Source: Bacteroidota bacterium (GTDB lineage Bacteria; Bacteroidota; Bacteroidia; Chitinophagales; Saprospiraceae). Taken from it: a DNA stretch of 64,000 bases. Each line of letters starts with the position of its first letter. The stretch's first letter is position 1. The position numbers were made by a program, and so were the translations under genes. This document shows, in pieces, positions 7,939-16,466 of the stretch. The stretch covers positions 124,001-188,000 of the forward strand of contig WGNL01000013.1 of the NCBI GenBank assembly GCA_016124585.1. Direction: 5' to 3'. The notes beneath the pieces are model-generated. The model made no database searches and had not been told where the DNA came from. It was given only the letters and a program-made list of their open reading frames with translations.

Positions 7939-9885
7939 ATGAGAAACCGTGCCATCATCAACAATGTAAAACCCTTACTTTCCGACGGCAATTATTACAT
8001 CAAGCGAATACCCGGTGAAGAGGTAAAAGTCACTGCAGATATTTACTGCGATGGCGATGAATTGCTAAGGGCAGCTGTCATTTATCAGCTTGTAGGTGAG
8101 GCCAATTGGCATGAAGCTAATTTGACACCAACCCAAAATGAACAATGGGAAGGAACTTTCAATGTTGAAAAAATTGGTTTTTACCACTACCGTATCGAAG
8201 CTTGGGTAGACCATCTAGCTACTTGGCACCATAGTTTCCAGTGGAAAAGCAACGCTGGCCAAAACTTAGCAAACGACTTGCTGATTGGCACTGGATGGCT
8301 GAAAAAAGCAGCTGAACAGGCCGACAAAGCCACTTCCAAATTATTACATAGTTGGGTAAAAATCATGGAAAACCCTGCTAAATACAAGGAAGCATGTGAA
8401 TTGCTTTTGAGCGAAGAAGCTAGCAAAATTTTAGGGAAGTGCCAGTTGAAATTACATCCGACCGTCTTTGACAAAAACATGCTCGTGCGTGTTGGTCGAC
8501 CTAAAGAGCTGTTTAGTACTTGGTACCTGATGTTTCCACGCTCTTCAAGTCCAATTGAGGGGCAACATGGCACCTTGAAGGATTGCAAAGCCCTTCTTCC
8601 TCGGATAGCTGATATGGGATTTGATGTGCTTTTCTTGCCACCTATTTTTCCTATTGGAAATACCAACCGTAAAGGCAAAAATAACAGTGTAGTTCATGAG
8701 CCTAACGACGTAGGCTCACCTTGGTCAGTGGGAAATGCCGATGGAGGGCACATGACTGTTAACCCTTTGCTTGGAAATATCAAAGACTTTGAGGCACTTG
8801 TAAAAGATGCCAGAAAACTTGGGATTGAACTGGCTTTGGACATTAGCCTGCGTTGCTCAGCCGATCATCCGTACACCAAGTCACACCCAGATTGGTTCAA
8901 TTTGATGCCCGACGGCCGCTTGGCAGTCGAGGAAGTACCTCCTCTGAACTATCAGGATATCGTAGATTTCAATTTTGAGTGTGACGATTGGCAAAATCTC
9001 TGGGAGGAGTTGAGAAAAATCTTCCTGTTTTGGGCTGAAAAAGGGGTAAGGATTTTCTATGCCAGCACACCTCATCATCAGCCATTTGGATTTTGGAACT
9101 GGCTAATTGTTGAAGTGCAAATGGCATACCCCGATGCCATTTTCCTCTCAGGTGCGTTTACCCGCTCAGTCATCCAAGAGGAATTGGCAAAAGTTGGTTT
9201 CAACCAATCATTCACATATTTCATTTGGCGAAATTCAAACAAAAACGATATCCAACAGTACGTTTCTGAACTGATCAACGGAGATACCAGTGAATACCTT
9301 CATCCAAATTTCTTCACTAACACCCCGGATATTTTACCCAGCTATTTGGCGCAAAAAGGAGAGAATGCGTTTTTGCTTCAATATGCTTTGGCATCCATGA
9401 TTTCATCAAATTGCGGTGTTTACGGCCCAGCGTTTGAATTGATGTACAACCAACGATTCCCTGGCAGCAAAGAGCGTTACAACCATTCTGAAAAATATGA
9501 AATTGCCAACCACGACTGGTCAAAACGAAACAAACTCACGGACTTTATTACTAAATTGAATCAAATTCGCCGTGAAAATCCTGCATTGCACAATGTTTTT
9601 AACCTCACCTTTACAGGTACTGATAATGACCATCTACTGAGCTTTGTTAGAGCAACTGACGACCGAAAGAGCATTATTTGGTGTATCATAAACCTAGATG
9701 CTGAGCACAGCCATGCTGGCTACGTTGAAGTGCCACGGGAATTACTGGGATTAAAAGGAAAGTGGTTTAATCTAGAAGTTACCGACCTGCTTACCAACGA
9801 GACATACCATTGGTTCAATGATTGGAATTTCGTCGAACTCCGTATCGACAAATATCCACTACATATCTTGAAGATGGATATTTAA
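7939..9885 (+). CDS. GlgE-family (GH13_3) protein with lost catalytic residues, probable pseudoenzyme
   Basis: 648 residues, close to normal GlgE length. GlgE transfers maltosyl units from maltose-1-phosphate to alpha-glucan. The N-terminal domain (about 1-120) and the GH13 barrel align over their whole length (ALDISLRCSADHP, NTPDIL, SEKYEI, LNQIRRENPAL). The active site does not. The family motif F-R-V-D-N-P-H-T-K-P reads F-Y-A-S-T-P-H-H-Q-P, so the nucleophile Asp (D394 in Streptomyces coelicolor GlgE) is Ser376 and the preceding Arg is Tyr374. The acid/base Glu of FLSEAFT is Gly405 in FLSGAFT; the 29-residue spacing from the nucleophile is kept. The phosphate-site segment N-P-P-K-K-Y-Q-D reads V-P-P-L-N-Y-Q-D (333-340). 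Only the third acid (D464 in NTPDIL) remains. The frame is intact with a strong promoter, so this is an expressed non-catalytic homologue rather than a decayed gene. Glucan binding or regulation is inference. No treS, mak or glgB gene is nearby. Confidence 0.85.
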   Translation: MRNRAIINNVKPLLSDGNYYIKRIPGEEVKVTADIYCDGDELLRAAVIYQLVGEANWHEANLTPTQNEQWEGTFNVEKIGFYHYRIEAWVDHLATWHHSFQWKSNAGQNLANDLLIGTGWLKKAAEQADKATSKLLHSWVKIMENPAKYKEACELLLSEEASKILGKCQLKLHPTVFDKNMLVRVGRPKELFSTWYLMFPRSSSPIEGQHGTLKDCKALLPRIADMGFDVLFLPPIFPIGNTNRKGKNNSVVHEPNDVGSPWSVGNADGGHMTVNPLLGNIKDFEALVKDARKLGIELALDISLRCSADHPYTKSHPDWFNLMPDGRLAVEEVPPLNYQDIVDFNFECDDWQNLWEELRKIFLFWAEKGVRIFYASTPHHQPFGFWNWLIVEVQMAYPDAIFLSGAFTRSVIQEELAKVGFNQSFTYFIWRNSNKNDIQQYVSELINGDTSEYLHPNFFTNTPDILPSYLAQKGENAFLLQYALASMISSNCGVYGPAFELMYNQRFPGSKERYNHSEKYEIANHDWSKRNKLTDFITKLNQIRRENPALHNVFNLTFTGTDNDHLLSFVRATDDRKSIIWCIINLDAEHSHAGYVEVPRELLGLKGKWFNLEVTDLLTNETYHWFNDWNFVELRIDKYPLHILKMDI

Positions 9886-9888
9886 AGC

Positions 9889-9925
9889 AAAAGGGGCGAT
9901 TCAGATGAAATCGCCCCTTTTTTTA
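9889..9925. terminator. Bidirectional terminator between the GlgE-like and pfp genes
   Basis: AAAAGGGGCGATT (9889-9901) pairs with AATCGCCCCTTTT (9909-9921), a 13-bp stem with a 7-nt loop. T runs follow on both strands, serving the two convergent genes. Confidence 0.9.
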
Positions 9926-11179
9926 TTAGTCTTCAATTGGTCGTAAAACCGCTGATGGTTTAAACTCCCAATTCATTAATTTATAGAAATCGAAAGCATG
10001 AGGATTTAAAAGGTATTTTTTTGCTTTTTCATAATCATTATGGTTCAAAACATGAAGGTCACTTAAAACCAATCTTGCAAATTCAGTATTGATGTCCACC
10101 AATCGAGGCGGAATCTTACCGGTCTCATCCTCAATGTCTTTCATGAAAATGGGAACAATGTCAGCCATTCTAGTAGTCGAGACAATGCACCCCTTCATAC
10201 CTTGTTCATACAGTTTTTTCACACCCATGCCCAACACTGTGCAAAGCGTCAAGTCAAAGGCCACTGGCCGGCAGCATCGCAGTTCATAACCCAGCTCTAC
10301 TGGCCGGCTTTTGATGTCAATATTAAGCTCCTTCAGTTTGCGTTGCAAAAGCACATTGATGATATGCGCCTTGCTCACGTTGCCTAATTCTGGATGTCCG
10401 TGCGCATCAAATGTGAACGTGATACCGCAATTCCGGATTACCTCTTCGTCCATGATATGAAAAACACCTTCGCTGACGATAGCCACACCGTGATCCACGT
10501 GATTGATTTTGCGTTTAATCATGGACGAGATGATCAAGTCAACTATCAGGTCTAGGGTCACATCAACCTTGTTGAACATCTCAGGGATAATGATGATGGG
10601 ATAGTGGCAACTTGCTCCAATTTCAAAAGCTAAGTGCCCGGCCGAACGCCCCATCGAGCTAATCACAAACCAGGTGCTACTGGTGCGGCTATCTTCGTAA
10701 ATGGTATTCCCAATCCTAACGCCCTCGTCCTTGGCCGAGTTGAAACCAAAAGTAGGCATGAGGTCTGGCAATGGTAAGTCGTTGTCTATGGTTTTCGGAA
10801 CGTGGATATTCTGGATATTGATGTGCTTGCTCTCCAACCACTTTGTCAGGCGGTTGCTTGAGGAAGCCGTGTCATCCCCACCAATTGTTACCAGTAGTTT
10901 GACATTGTTGTTGACAAAAAAATCAGCAGAAAACTCATGGTCCTTTGGCTTGTAACGGCTCATTCGAAGCGTTGAGCCACCTCTGGGAAAGATTCTGTCT
11001 GCGTAATGAAAATCAATGTTGACAACATCTGCATTGCCATTGAAGAGGTTTTTGAATCCATCATGAATACCAATCACATTGTATCCATCTTTCAAAAAAA
11101 CCTTGGCAATCGTGGAGATTACAGTATTGATACCTGGGGCTGGCCCGCCTGCGCAAAGTATTGCAATTGATTCTTTCAT
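9926..11179 (-). CDS. pfp: 6-phosphofructokinase, probably pyrophosphate-dependent
   Basis: 417 residues. It phosphorylates fructose 6-phosphate to fructose 1,6-bisphosphate in glycolysis. CAGGPAPGIN near the N-terminus, GGDD at 100-103, PKTIDND at 128-134 and MGRSAGHLA mark the PFK-A superfamily. The second Asp of GGDD (D103) and the Lys of PKTIDND (K129) replace the two glycines found in ATP-dependent enzymes such as E. coli PfkA. Both changes are the accepted marks of PPi use, and a PPi enzyme can also run in reverse. It is a single gene ending in a shared bidirectional terminator with the GlgE-like gene. Confidence 0.85.
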   Translation of the reverse strand: MKESIAILCAGGPAPGINTVISTIAKVFLKDGYNVIGIHDGFKNLFNGNADVVNIDFHYADRIFPRGGSTLRMSRYKPKDHEFSADFFVNNNVKLLVTIGGDDTASSSNRLTKWLESKHINIQNIHVPKTIDNDLPLPDLMPTFGFNSAKDEGVRIGNTIYEDSRTSSTWFVISSMGRSAGHLAFEIGASCHYPIIIIPEMFNKVDVTLDLIVDLIISSMIKRKINHVDHGVAIVSEGVFHIMDEEVIRNCGITFTFDAHGHPELGNVSKAHIINVLLQRKLKELNIDIKSRPVELGYELRCCRPVAFDLTLCTVLGMGVKKLYEQGMKGCIVSTTRMADIVPIFMKDIEDETGKIPPRLVDINTEFARLVLSDLHVLNHNDYEKAKKYLLNPHAFDFYKLMNWEFKPSAVLRPIED

Positions 11180-11273
11180 GTGAATGCTGAGTTAGTGTTA
11201 ATGAAACTACAAGACCGAAATGTAATAAGATTCAGCTAAACCCAACATGAAATTTTAATTGCAAAAAAACTTC

Positions 11274-13052
11274 TTAGTTAAAATTTACAATAACTGGCAG
11301 CCTGGCTTGCACCCCTTTCATTTTTAGCCAGCCCTTAATTTGCTTGTAGTTAGGGTAAATTTGGCTCAATTCACGCTCCATAGCTTTCGCTTGTATGCCG
11401 TTGTCCTCATTTTCGCCAGTCAACTCTTGGATAAGTTCTTGCATGGGGTCTGCCATCTTGGGATATTCCTGTAAACGGTATTTTTCAATCCCAGCAAGTT
11501 CAGCTGCTGAAGCTAATGCCATGTCAATGTTCCCAATATCATCAACTAGGCCGATTTGTTTAGCTTTTTCGGCTATCCAAACACGGCCTTGTGCAATTTG
11601 ATGCACGCTATCAGTCGTCATATCACGACCATCAGCCACTCTTTTCAAAAAAGTAGCATACATAGCTTGGGTTGAGTACGTCAGTTGCTCTGCCTCAACA
11701 GGGGCAATGTCGTAAAATGGATTTACACCGGTACTGTATTTGGCCGTTTTGACTGTGTCCCAATGAATACCCAATTTTTCATCAAATAATTTGGAGGCAT
11801 TTGGCATCATGCTGAAAACCCCAATTGAACCGGTCAAAGTATTTGGTTCAGCATAGATTTTATCGGCATTACAAGCAATATAGTACCCTCCAGAAGCTGC
11901 ATAATCGCCCATTGATACCACAATTTTTTTACCAGCTTCCTTGTTCAATTGGAGCTCTCGCCAAATATTTTCAGATGCAATTGCGCTACCACCACCTGAA
12001 TTTATCCGTAGCACGATTGCCTTTATTTTGTCGTCTTTCCTTATTTCACGAAGTATTTTTACATAGTCTTGGTCAACGATGGTGCCACGACCGCCTTGAT
12101 CCATTAGTATATCACCTTCGGCAAATACTAGTGCAATCCGGTCTTTGGCTTTGTAGTCCCTTTTCTTCGTAAAGCTGGCGGCATAATCTTCCAAAGTCAC
12201 AATGTTCAATTTGTCATCAGCGTTTATTCCTATTCTTTTTTTCATTTGCTCGATAATCTCATCAGTATAACCAACCTTATCCACCATACCCAGATTCAAA
12301 GCATCTTCCGCTGTCCTTACTTTTAACCCATCTGCGATGCTACGCAAAGTATCCACTTCAATGTGCCTTGATGCACCAATATCGGTTAGGATATTTTTAT
12401 AGACAGGCTCCAAAAATTCCCGCATTTGGAGCCGGTTTTTATCGGTCATTTTATTGAGTCGGAAAGGTTCTGTGGCGCTCTTAAAATCGCCTGCATAAAA
12501 GACTTCCATCTTGACCCCAATCCTGTCCAGCATATCCTTGAAAAATGGAATCATTGCTGAAAATCCATGAAAGTCAATGTTTCCAAGTGGATTTATATAA
12601 ACAGTATCTGCCGCTGAGGCAAGGTAGTAGGCACCCTGCGAATAATATTTCGAATTGGCAATTACGAATTTGCCGCTTTCCCTAAATTTTGCAATTGCCT
12701 TTCGCAGAGTAGCAGCTGAAGCCATTCCCATACCTAGGCCATTTTCAGGATTAAGATAGATGCCTTTAATCTTGTCATCTTGAGCTGCGTGATCCAGTGT
12801 CTCAACGATGTCAGTCAGGCCGAGCACATCTTTTTGCTTCAGTGAAAAAGCGTTTTTTTCAACATTGTTGGTTAGTTCTGGCACTTGTTGGTCAAAGGAC
12901 AATTTGAGCACTGTTTTGTCAGAAACTGAAACAGATTTGTCTCCACTGCTGCCGGCGGCAATACCGATGAATAGCAAAATGAAAAAAAGTAGCCCAAATG
13001 CCAAGGATACTCCGAGACAAGATGCAAGAACATTTTTGAGGAATTGACTCAT
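11274..13052 (-). CDS. sppA: Signal peptide peptidase SppA (protease IV, 67K type)
   Basis: 592 residues, the long two-domain form of peptidase family S49. It cleaves leftover signal peptides in the inner membrane. One N-terminal membrane helix (about residues 13-35) precedes two Clp-like domains. The general-base Lys is K191 in YAGDFKSATEPF in the first domain, and the nucleophile Ser is S387 in DYAASGGYY in the second, the same split catalytic pair as in E. coli SppA. LRINSGGGSA (348-357) is the conserved segment before the nucleophile. It faces the same way as pfp, 94 bases upstream of it, with no visible terminator between. Confidence 0.95.
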   Translation of the reverse strand: MSQFLKNVLASCLGVSLAFGLLFFILLFIGIAAGSSGDKSVSVSDKTVLKLSFDQQVPELTNNVEKNAFSLKQKDVLGLTDIVETLDHAAQDDKIKGIYLNPENGLGMGMASAATLRKAIAKFRESGKFVIANSKYYSQGAYYLASAADTVYINPLGNIDFHGFSAMIPFFKDMLDRIGVKMEVFYAGDFKSATEPFRLNKMTDKNRLQMREFLEPVYKNILTDIGASRHIEVDTLRSIADGLKVRTAEDALNLGMVDKVGYTDEIIEQMKKRIGINADDKLNIVTLEDYAASFTKKRDYKAKDRIALVFAEGDILMDQGGRGTIVDQDYVKILREIRKDDKIKAIVLRINSGGGSAIASENIWRELQLNKEAGKKIVVSMGDYAASGGYYIACNADKIYAEPNTLTGSIGVFSMMPNASKLFDEKLGIHWDTVKTAKYSTGVNPFYDIAPVEAEQLTYSTQAMYATFLKRVADGRDMTTDSVHQIAQGRVWIAEKAKQIGLVDDIGNIDMALASAAELAGIEKYRLQEYPKMADPMQELIQELTGENEDNGIQAKAMERELSQIYPNYKQIKGWLKMKGVQARLPVIVNFN

Positions 13053-13167
13053 TTTATGAAGATAAATGATGAAATACTAAATGTAAATTGGCAAACAGCG
13101 AAAGTAGCTCACGGTTATTGGGTGCTGAGTTTTTATAGATGAAAGCATTATTTGCAAATACAAAGGG

Positions 13168-14103
13168 CTATTTTTCAGGTAGAAACACTTCAGCCATCAT
13201 ACATCTTGCACTACCACCTCCATAGGTCTCAATGGTTGGAATTGGCGAATGTAAAATATTGGTGTGTTTGTTTATCTGAGCAATTTGCGACTCATTTAAT
13301 GATTCAAAAGCCTGACTTGACATCACCAAAAAAGTCTCGCCTTTGGCATTTCGAACTTGCAGCATGTTGCCAGCAAAATGCATCATCTGGTCCAAGGAGA
13401 TTTCAATGATTTCTTTTCCAGTTGCCTCGAATTTTTTGTGGAGTAACTCTTCTTCCAACTCGCTTTGTACCGTTTCCAAACAGATGATTACGAAAGTTTC
13501 ACCCAATGCCATCATCACATTTGTGTGGTAAACCTCCATCCCATCAGCATCCACTGCATGAAAGGGCACAGCTGTGTAACCCATCAATTTGCAGAACCTT
13601 TGCAGTAAATCATGGTGCGTCCTGGGGCTAAGGCAAGCGTACACCAGTTTGTTTGGCCGGTCAATAATCATGCTACCAGTGCCTTCCAAATATTGGTCAA
13701 TTTCTTCGTATTCCTGCAACTGCAGTTTTTGTTCCACCCGGAATGCATCTTGAATTTGGCGGATTATGTCTTCCCGGCGCTCCAACCGACGGACAACTGC
13801 GGTCATTGGGTAGGTCACAATTGTCCCATTTTGATGGAAGGTCACCCAGTTGTTGGGGAAAACAGCATCTGGTTTCAAGGGGCGGTTTGTGTCTTCGGCT
13901 ACGATGACGTTTACCCCTACAGAACGCAATTTTTCCACGAAAGCATCAAACTCTATAATTGCTTTGCGGCTAATCTCAGTTTGAGAAATTGAATTATCGT
14001 TGGTTTGAAATGCATTGCTAGCTGCCGTTTCATCATTGAAGCCAAAATTGGCCGGGCGTACCATCAATATATTTGAAGTTGTCTGTGCTGTTTCTTTTAG
14101 CAT
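13168..14103 (-). CDS. ctlX: CtlX-like guanidino-group hydrolase (arginine deiminase/amidinotransferase superfamily)
   Basis: 311 residues. The motifs are PDAVFPNNWV (D79), GTGSMIIDR (142-149), EVYHTNVMM (H193) and, at the C-terminus, GGGSARCMMAEVF (C301). The Asp-His-Cys set is that of the pentein superfamily, which hydrolyses or transfers guanidino or ureido groups. Closest in pattern is CtlX, described for citrulline use in Francisella, and many Bacteroidota carry it as an arginine deiminase-related protein. The true substrate cannot be read from the sequence. It is transcribed divergently from the Gfo/Idh/MocA gene, 134 bases apart. Confidence 0.8.
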   Translation of the reverse strand: MLKETAQTTSNILMVRPANFGFNDETAASNAFQTNDNSISQTEISRKAIIEFDAFVEKLRSVGVNVIVAEDTNRPLKPDAVFPNNWVTFHQNGTIVTYPMTAVVRRLERREDIIRQIQDAFRVEQKLQLQEYEEIDQYLEGTGSMIIDRPNKLVYACLSPRTHHDLLQRFCKLMGYTAVPFHAVDADGMEVYHTNVMMALGETFVIICLETVQSELEEELLHKKFEATGKEIIEISLDQMMHFAGNMLQVRNAKGETFLVMSSQAFESLNESQIAQINKHTNILHSPIPTIETYGGGSARCMMAEVFLPEK

Positions 14104-14237
14104 CTTGCTGTTTTAAGTTTCCTGGCGCAAATAACCAGCTTTTTCAATAAAAAATGGGCAAGACCAGAAATTTGCAGCTGCCTTTTGCTAAAATTGCCGA
14201 AACCTACTTCATTATTACACTCACCAATTTTTTTATC

Positions 14238-15626
14238 ATGAAAAACACTCGACGTTCGTTTGTGAAAAAACTGGCAGCGGGAGCTTTTGCCGCTGGCTTT
14301 ATCCCCAAACAAGCCTATGCTGAAGGGAAAGTAAAAGTGCTGGAATATGAAAAGGCCTACCAGAAATTTTCCGCAAATGATAAAATTAGAGTGGCCTGTA
14401 TTGGCATGGGTATTATGGGCTTCAACAATTGCCGCACCACCGTTGAAGTCCCTGGGGTTGAGTTGGTAGCGACTTGCGATTTGTATCAAGGTCGCCTCGA
14501 CCGTTCGAAAGAAGTTTTCGGTAACCAGTTGTTCACTACCAAAAACTATCAAGCTATCTTGGAAAGGAAGGACATTGATGCAGTCATAATTGCCACCTCC
14601 GACCATTGGCACGACCATATTGCCATTGCGGCCTTACAGGCAGGCAAAGCAGTTTATTGTGAAAAACCAATGGTACAGCATTTGGACGAAGGCAAGGCTG
14701 TAATTGAGGCACAAAGAAAAGCTGGGAAAGTGCTGCAAGTAGGCAGTCAAGGAGTGAGTGGCCTGGTTCAGCGCAAAGCAAGGGAGCTATTTGCTTCTGG
14801 GGTCATCGGTCAATTAGTTGCCGCAGAAGCTTGGAATGACCGTCAATCTTCGAATGGGGCTTGGCAGTATTCCATACCAACCGATGCTTCTACGAAAACG
14901 GTTGATTGGGAAAATTTTATTGGTGATGCCCCTAAAATGCCCTTCGACGTAAACCGCTTTTTTCGCTGGCGCAATTATCAGGATTACGGTACTGGAATTG
15001 CTGGGGACCTTTTCGTGCATTTGTTTTCAGGAATCCACAATGTAACTGGATCTGCGGGGCCAGAAAGGATTTATGCCAGTGGTGGCACCCGATACTGGAA
15101 GGATGGCCGTGATGTTCCTGACCTGATGCAGGCCATTTTTGACTACCCTGAAGCTAAAACGCATCCTGCTTTTAACCTGCAGCTTCGGGTAAATTTTGAA
15201 AGTGGTGATGGTGGTGGACAAAAAACCCGTTTTGTCGGGACAGATGGCGTCATTGAACTGCGGGGTGGAAGCGTCATTGTGACCCGGCATAAACTTGACA
15301 CTATGCCGAGTTATGGCGGCTGGGATAGTTTTGACACATTCACCAGCGCCCAACAGAAGGAATATGAAGCATGGTTTAAAGCCAAGTACCCCAGTCTGCC
15401 ACCAGCTATCCAAGAACCTGCTGAACAGGTTTACAAAGTGCCTGAGGATTACAGCGACCACTACGAACACCATTTTAATTTTTATGATTGCATCAGAAAT
15501 GGCGAGACCCCTGTAGAAGATGCTGTGTTTGGGATGCGAGCGGCCGCACCTTCACTAGCGGCAAATTTGAGTTATTTTGAAAAAAAAGTAGTACACTGGG
15601 ACCCAATTAACATGTCTTTGAAATAG
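14238..15626 (+). CDS. Gfo/Idh/MocA-family oxidoreductase with Tat signal
   Basis: 462 residues from the ATG at 14238. The frame is open to 14154, but the extra residues precede a complete twin-arginine signal, NTRRSFVKKLAAGAFAAGF, so the downstream start is preferred. The protein should be exported folded with its NAD(P) cofactor. The nucleotide-binding segment is RVACIGMGIMG and the family EKP motif is CEKPMVQ. The C-terminal half carries the substrate domain (DLFVHLFSGIHNV, YDFxNxxRNGxTPVEDAVFGMRAAA-like). Exported members act on sugars or sugar acids, often from glycans. The substrate is unknown. Confidence 0.88.
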   Translation: MKNTRRSFVKKLAAGAFAAGFIPKQAYAEGKVKVLEYEKAYQKFSANDKIRVACIGMGIMGFNNCRTTVEVPGVELVATCDLYQGRLDRSKEVFGNQLFTTKNYQAILERKDIDAVIIATSDHWHDHIAIAALQAGKAVYCEKPMVQHLDEGKAVIEAQRKAGKVLQVGSQGVSGLVQRKARELFASGVIGQLVAAEAWNDRQSSNGAWQYSIPTDASTKTVDWENFIGDAPKMPFDVNRFFRWRNYQDYGTGIAGDLFVHLFSGIHNVTGSAGPERIYASGGTRYWKDGRDVPDLMQAIFDYPEAKTHPAFNLQLRVNFESGDGGGQKTRFVGTDGVIELRGGSVIVTRHKLDTMPSYGGWDSFDTFTSAQQKEYEAWFKAKYPSLPPAIQEPAEQVYKVPEDYSDHYEHHFNFYDCIRNGETPVEDAVFGMRAAAPSLAANLSYFEKKVVHWDPINMSLK

Positions 15627-15646
15627 AGACGAATTTCAGCCAAATC

Positions 15647-16411
15647 TTACGACATAACTTTATTAGTAAACATTGAACAAACAATACCTGCTGCCACTCC
15701 TGCATTCAAGGATTCGGCACCTCCACCCTGCCCTCTCGGAATGGAAATACGGTGTGTGAGTTTTAATTGAATTTCAGAAGAAAGCCCATTGCTTTCATTC
15801 CCAATCGCAATGATGGCTGGACACAGGAGTTGTTCGGAAAAAATGGAACTGCCATCTAACACGGTACCGTAAACGGGAGTTTCAGGAAGTCTTGCCAGTA
15901 AATCTTCAAATTCAATTTCCATATATTTAACCCGTAGAAAAGCTCCCATGCTTGACTGCACTACCTTGGGATTAAATACCTCTACACTGCCAGGTGAGCA
16001 GAAGACCCACGGTATTCCGAACCAATCTGCTATGCGAAGAATCGTACCTAGGTTACCTGGGTCACGGATGTCATCAAGGTACAAGGAGAGTTTTGGGGAA
16101 ATTTTATTTTTTTCAAAAAGTTGGTTGGGTTGTTTTGCCACCAAAAAAACTTGATTTGGGGTCGAAAGCAGTGAGATTTTTTTGAGTTCACTTTCTGTTA
16201 CTGGTACTATATTATCAACTGCTTTGAGCAGGTTTGCGTTTTGCGACAACCATTCAGAAGTAGCAACTACCATCTCTACATCTAGAGCATTGCTTATCAA
16301 TGTCTCATTTGCCAATTTGACGCCTTCCACTATGAAATTGTGGTACTTTTGGCGGTATTTGCGCTCACGCAAAGATTTAAGGTATTTTAACTGATTGATG
16401 GATAATTTCAT
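15647..16411 (-). CDS. TrmH/SpoU-family RNA 2'-O-methyltransferase
   Basis: 254 residues from the ATG at 16411; an ATG at 16432 would add 7. The N-terminal substrate-binding domain has SLRERKYRQKYHNFIVEG. The SPOUT domain has the three knot motifs: RDPGNLGTILRIADWFG, AIAIGNESNGLS and RISIPRGQGGGAESLNAGVAAG. It uses SAM to methylate a ribose in rRNA or tRNA; the exact target is not readable. It is divergent from tamL with about 55 bases between the start codons and convergent with the Gfo/Idh/MocA gene, 20 bases apart. Confidence 0.92.
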   Translation of the reverse strand: MKLSINQLKYLKSLRERKYRQKYHNFIVEGVKLANETLISNALDVEMVVATSEWLSQNANLLKAVDNIVPVTESELKKISLLSTPNQVFLVAKQPNQLFEKNKISPKLSLYLDDIRDPGNLGTILRIADWFGIPWVFCSPGSVEVFNPKVVQSSMGAFLRVKYMEIEFEDLLARLPETPVYGTVLDGSSIFSEQLLCPAIIAIGNESNGLSSEIQLKLTHRISIPRGQGGGAESLNAGVAAGIVCSMFTNKVMS

Positions 16412-16466
16412 GTCCAAATTCAGGTTAAGCATTCAAAGGGTTTGAAAAAATCAATTGTTTTCTAAA

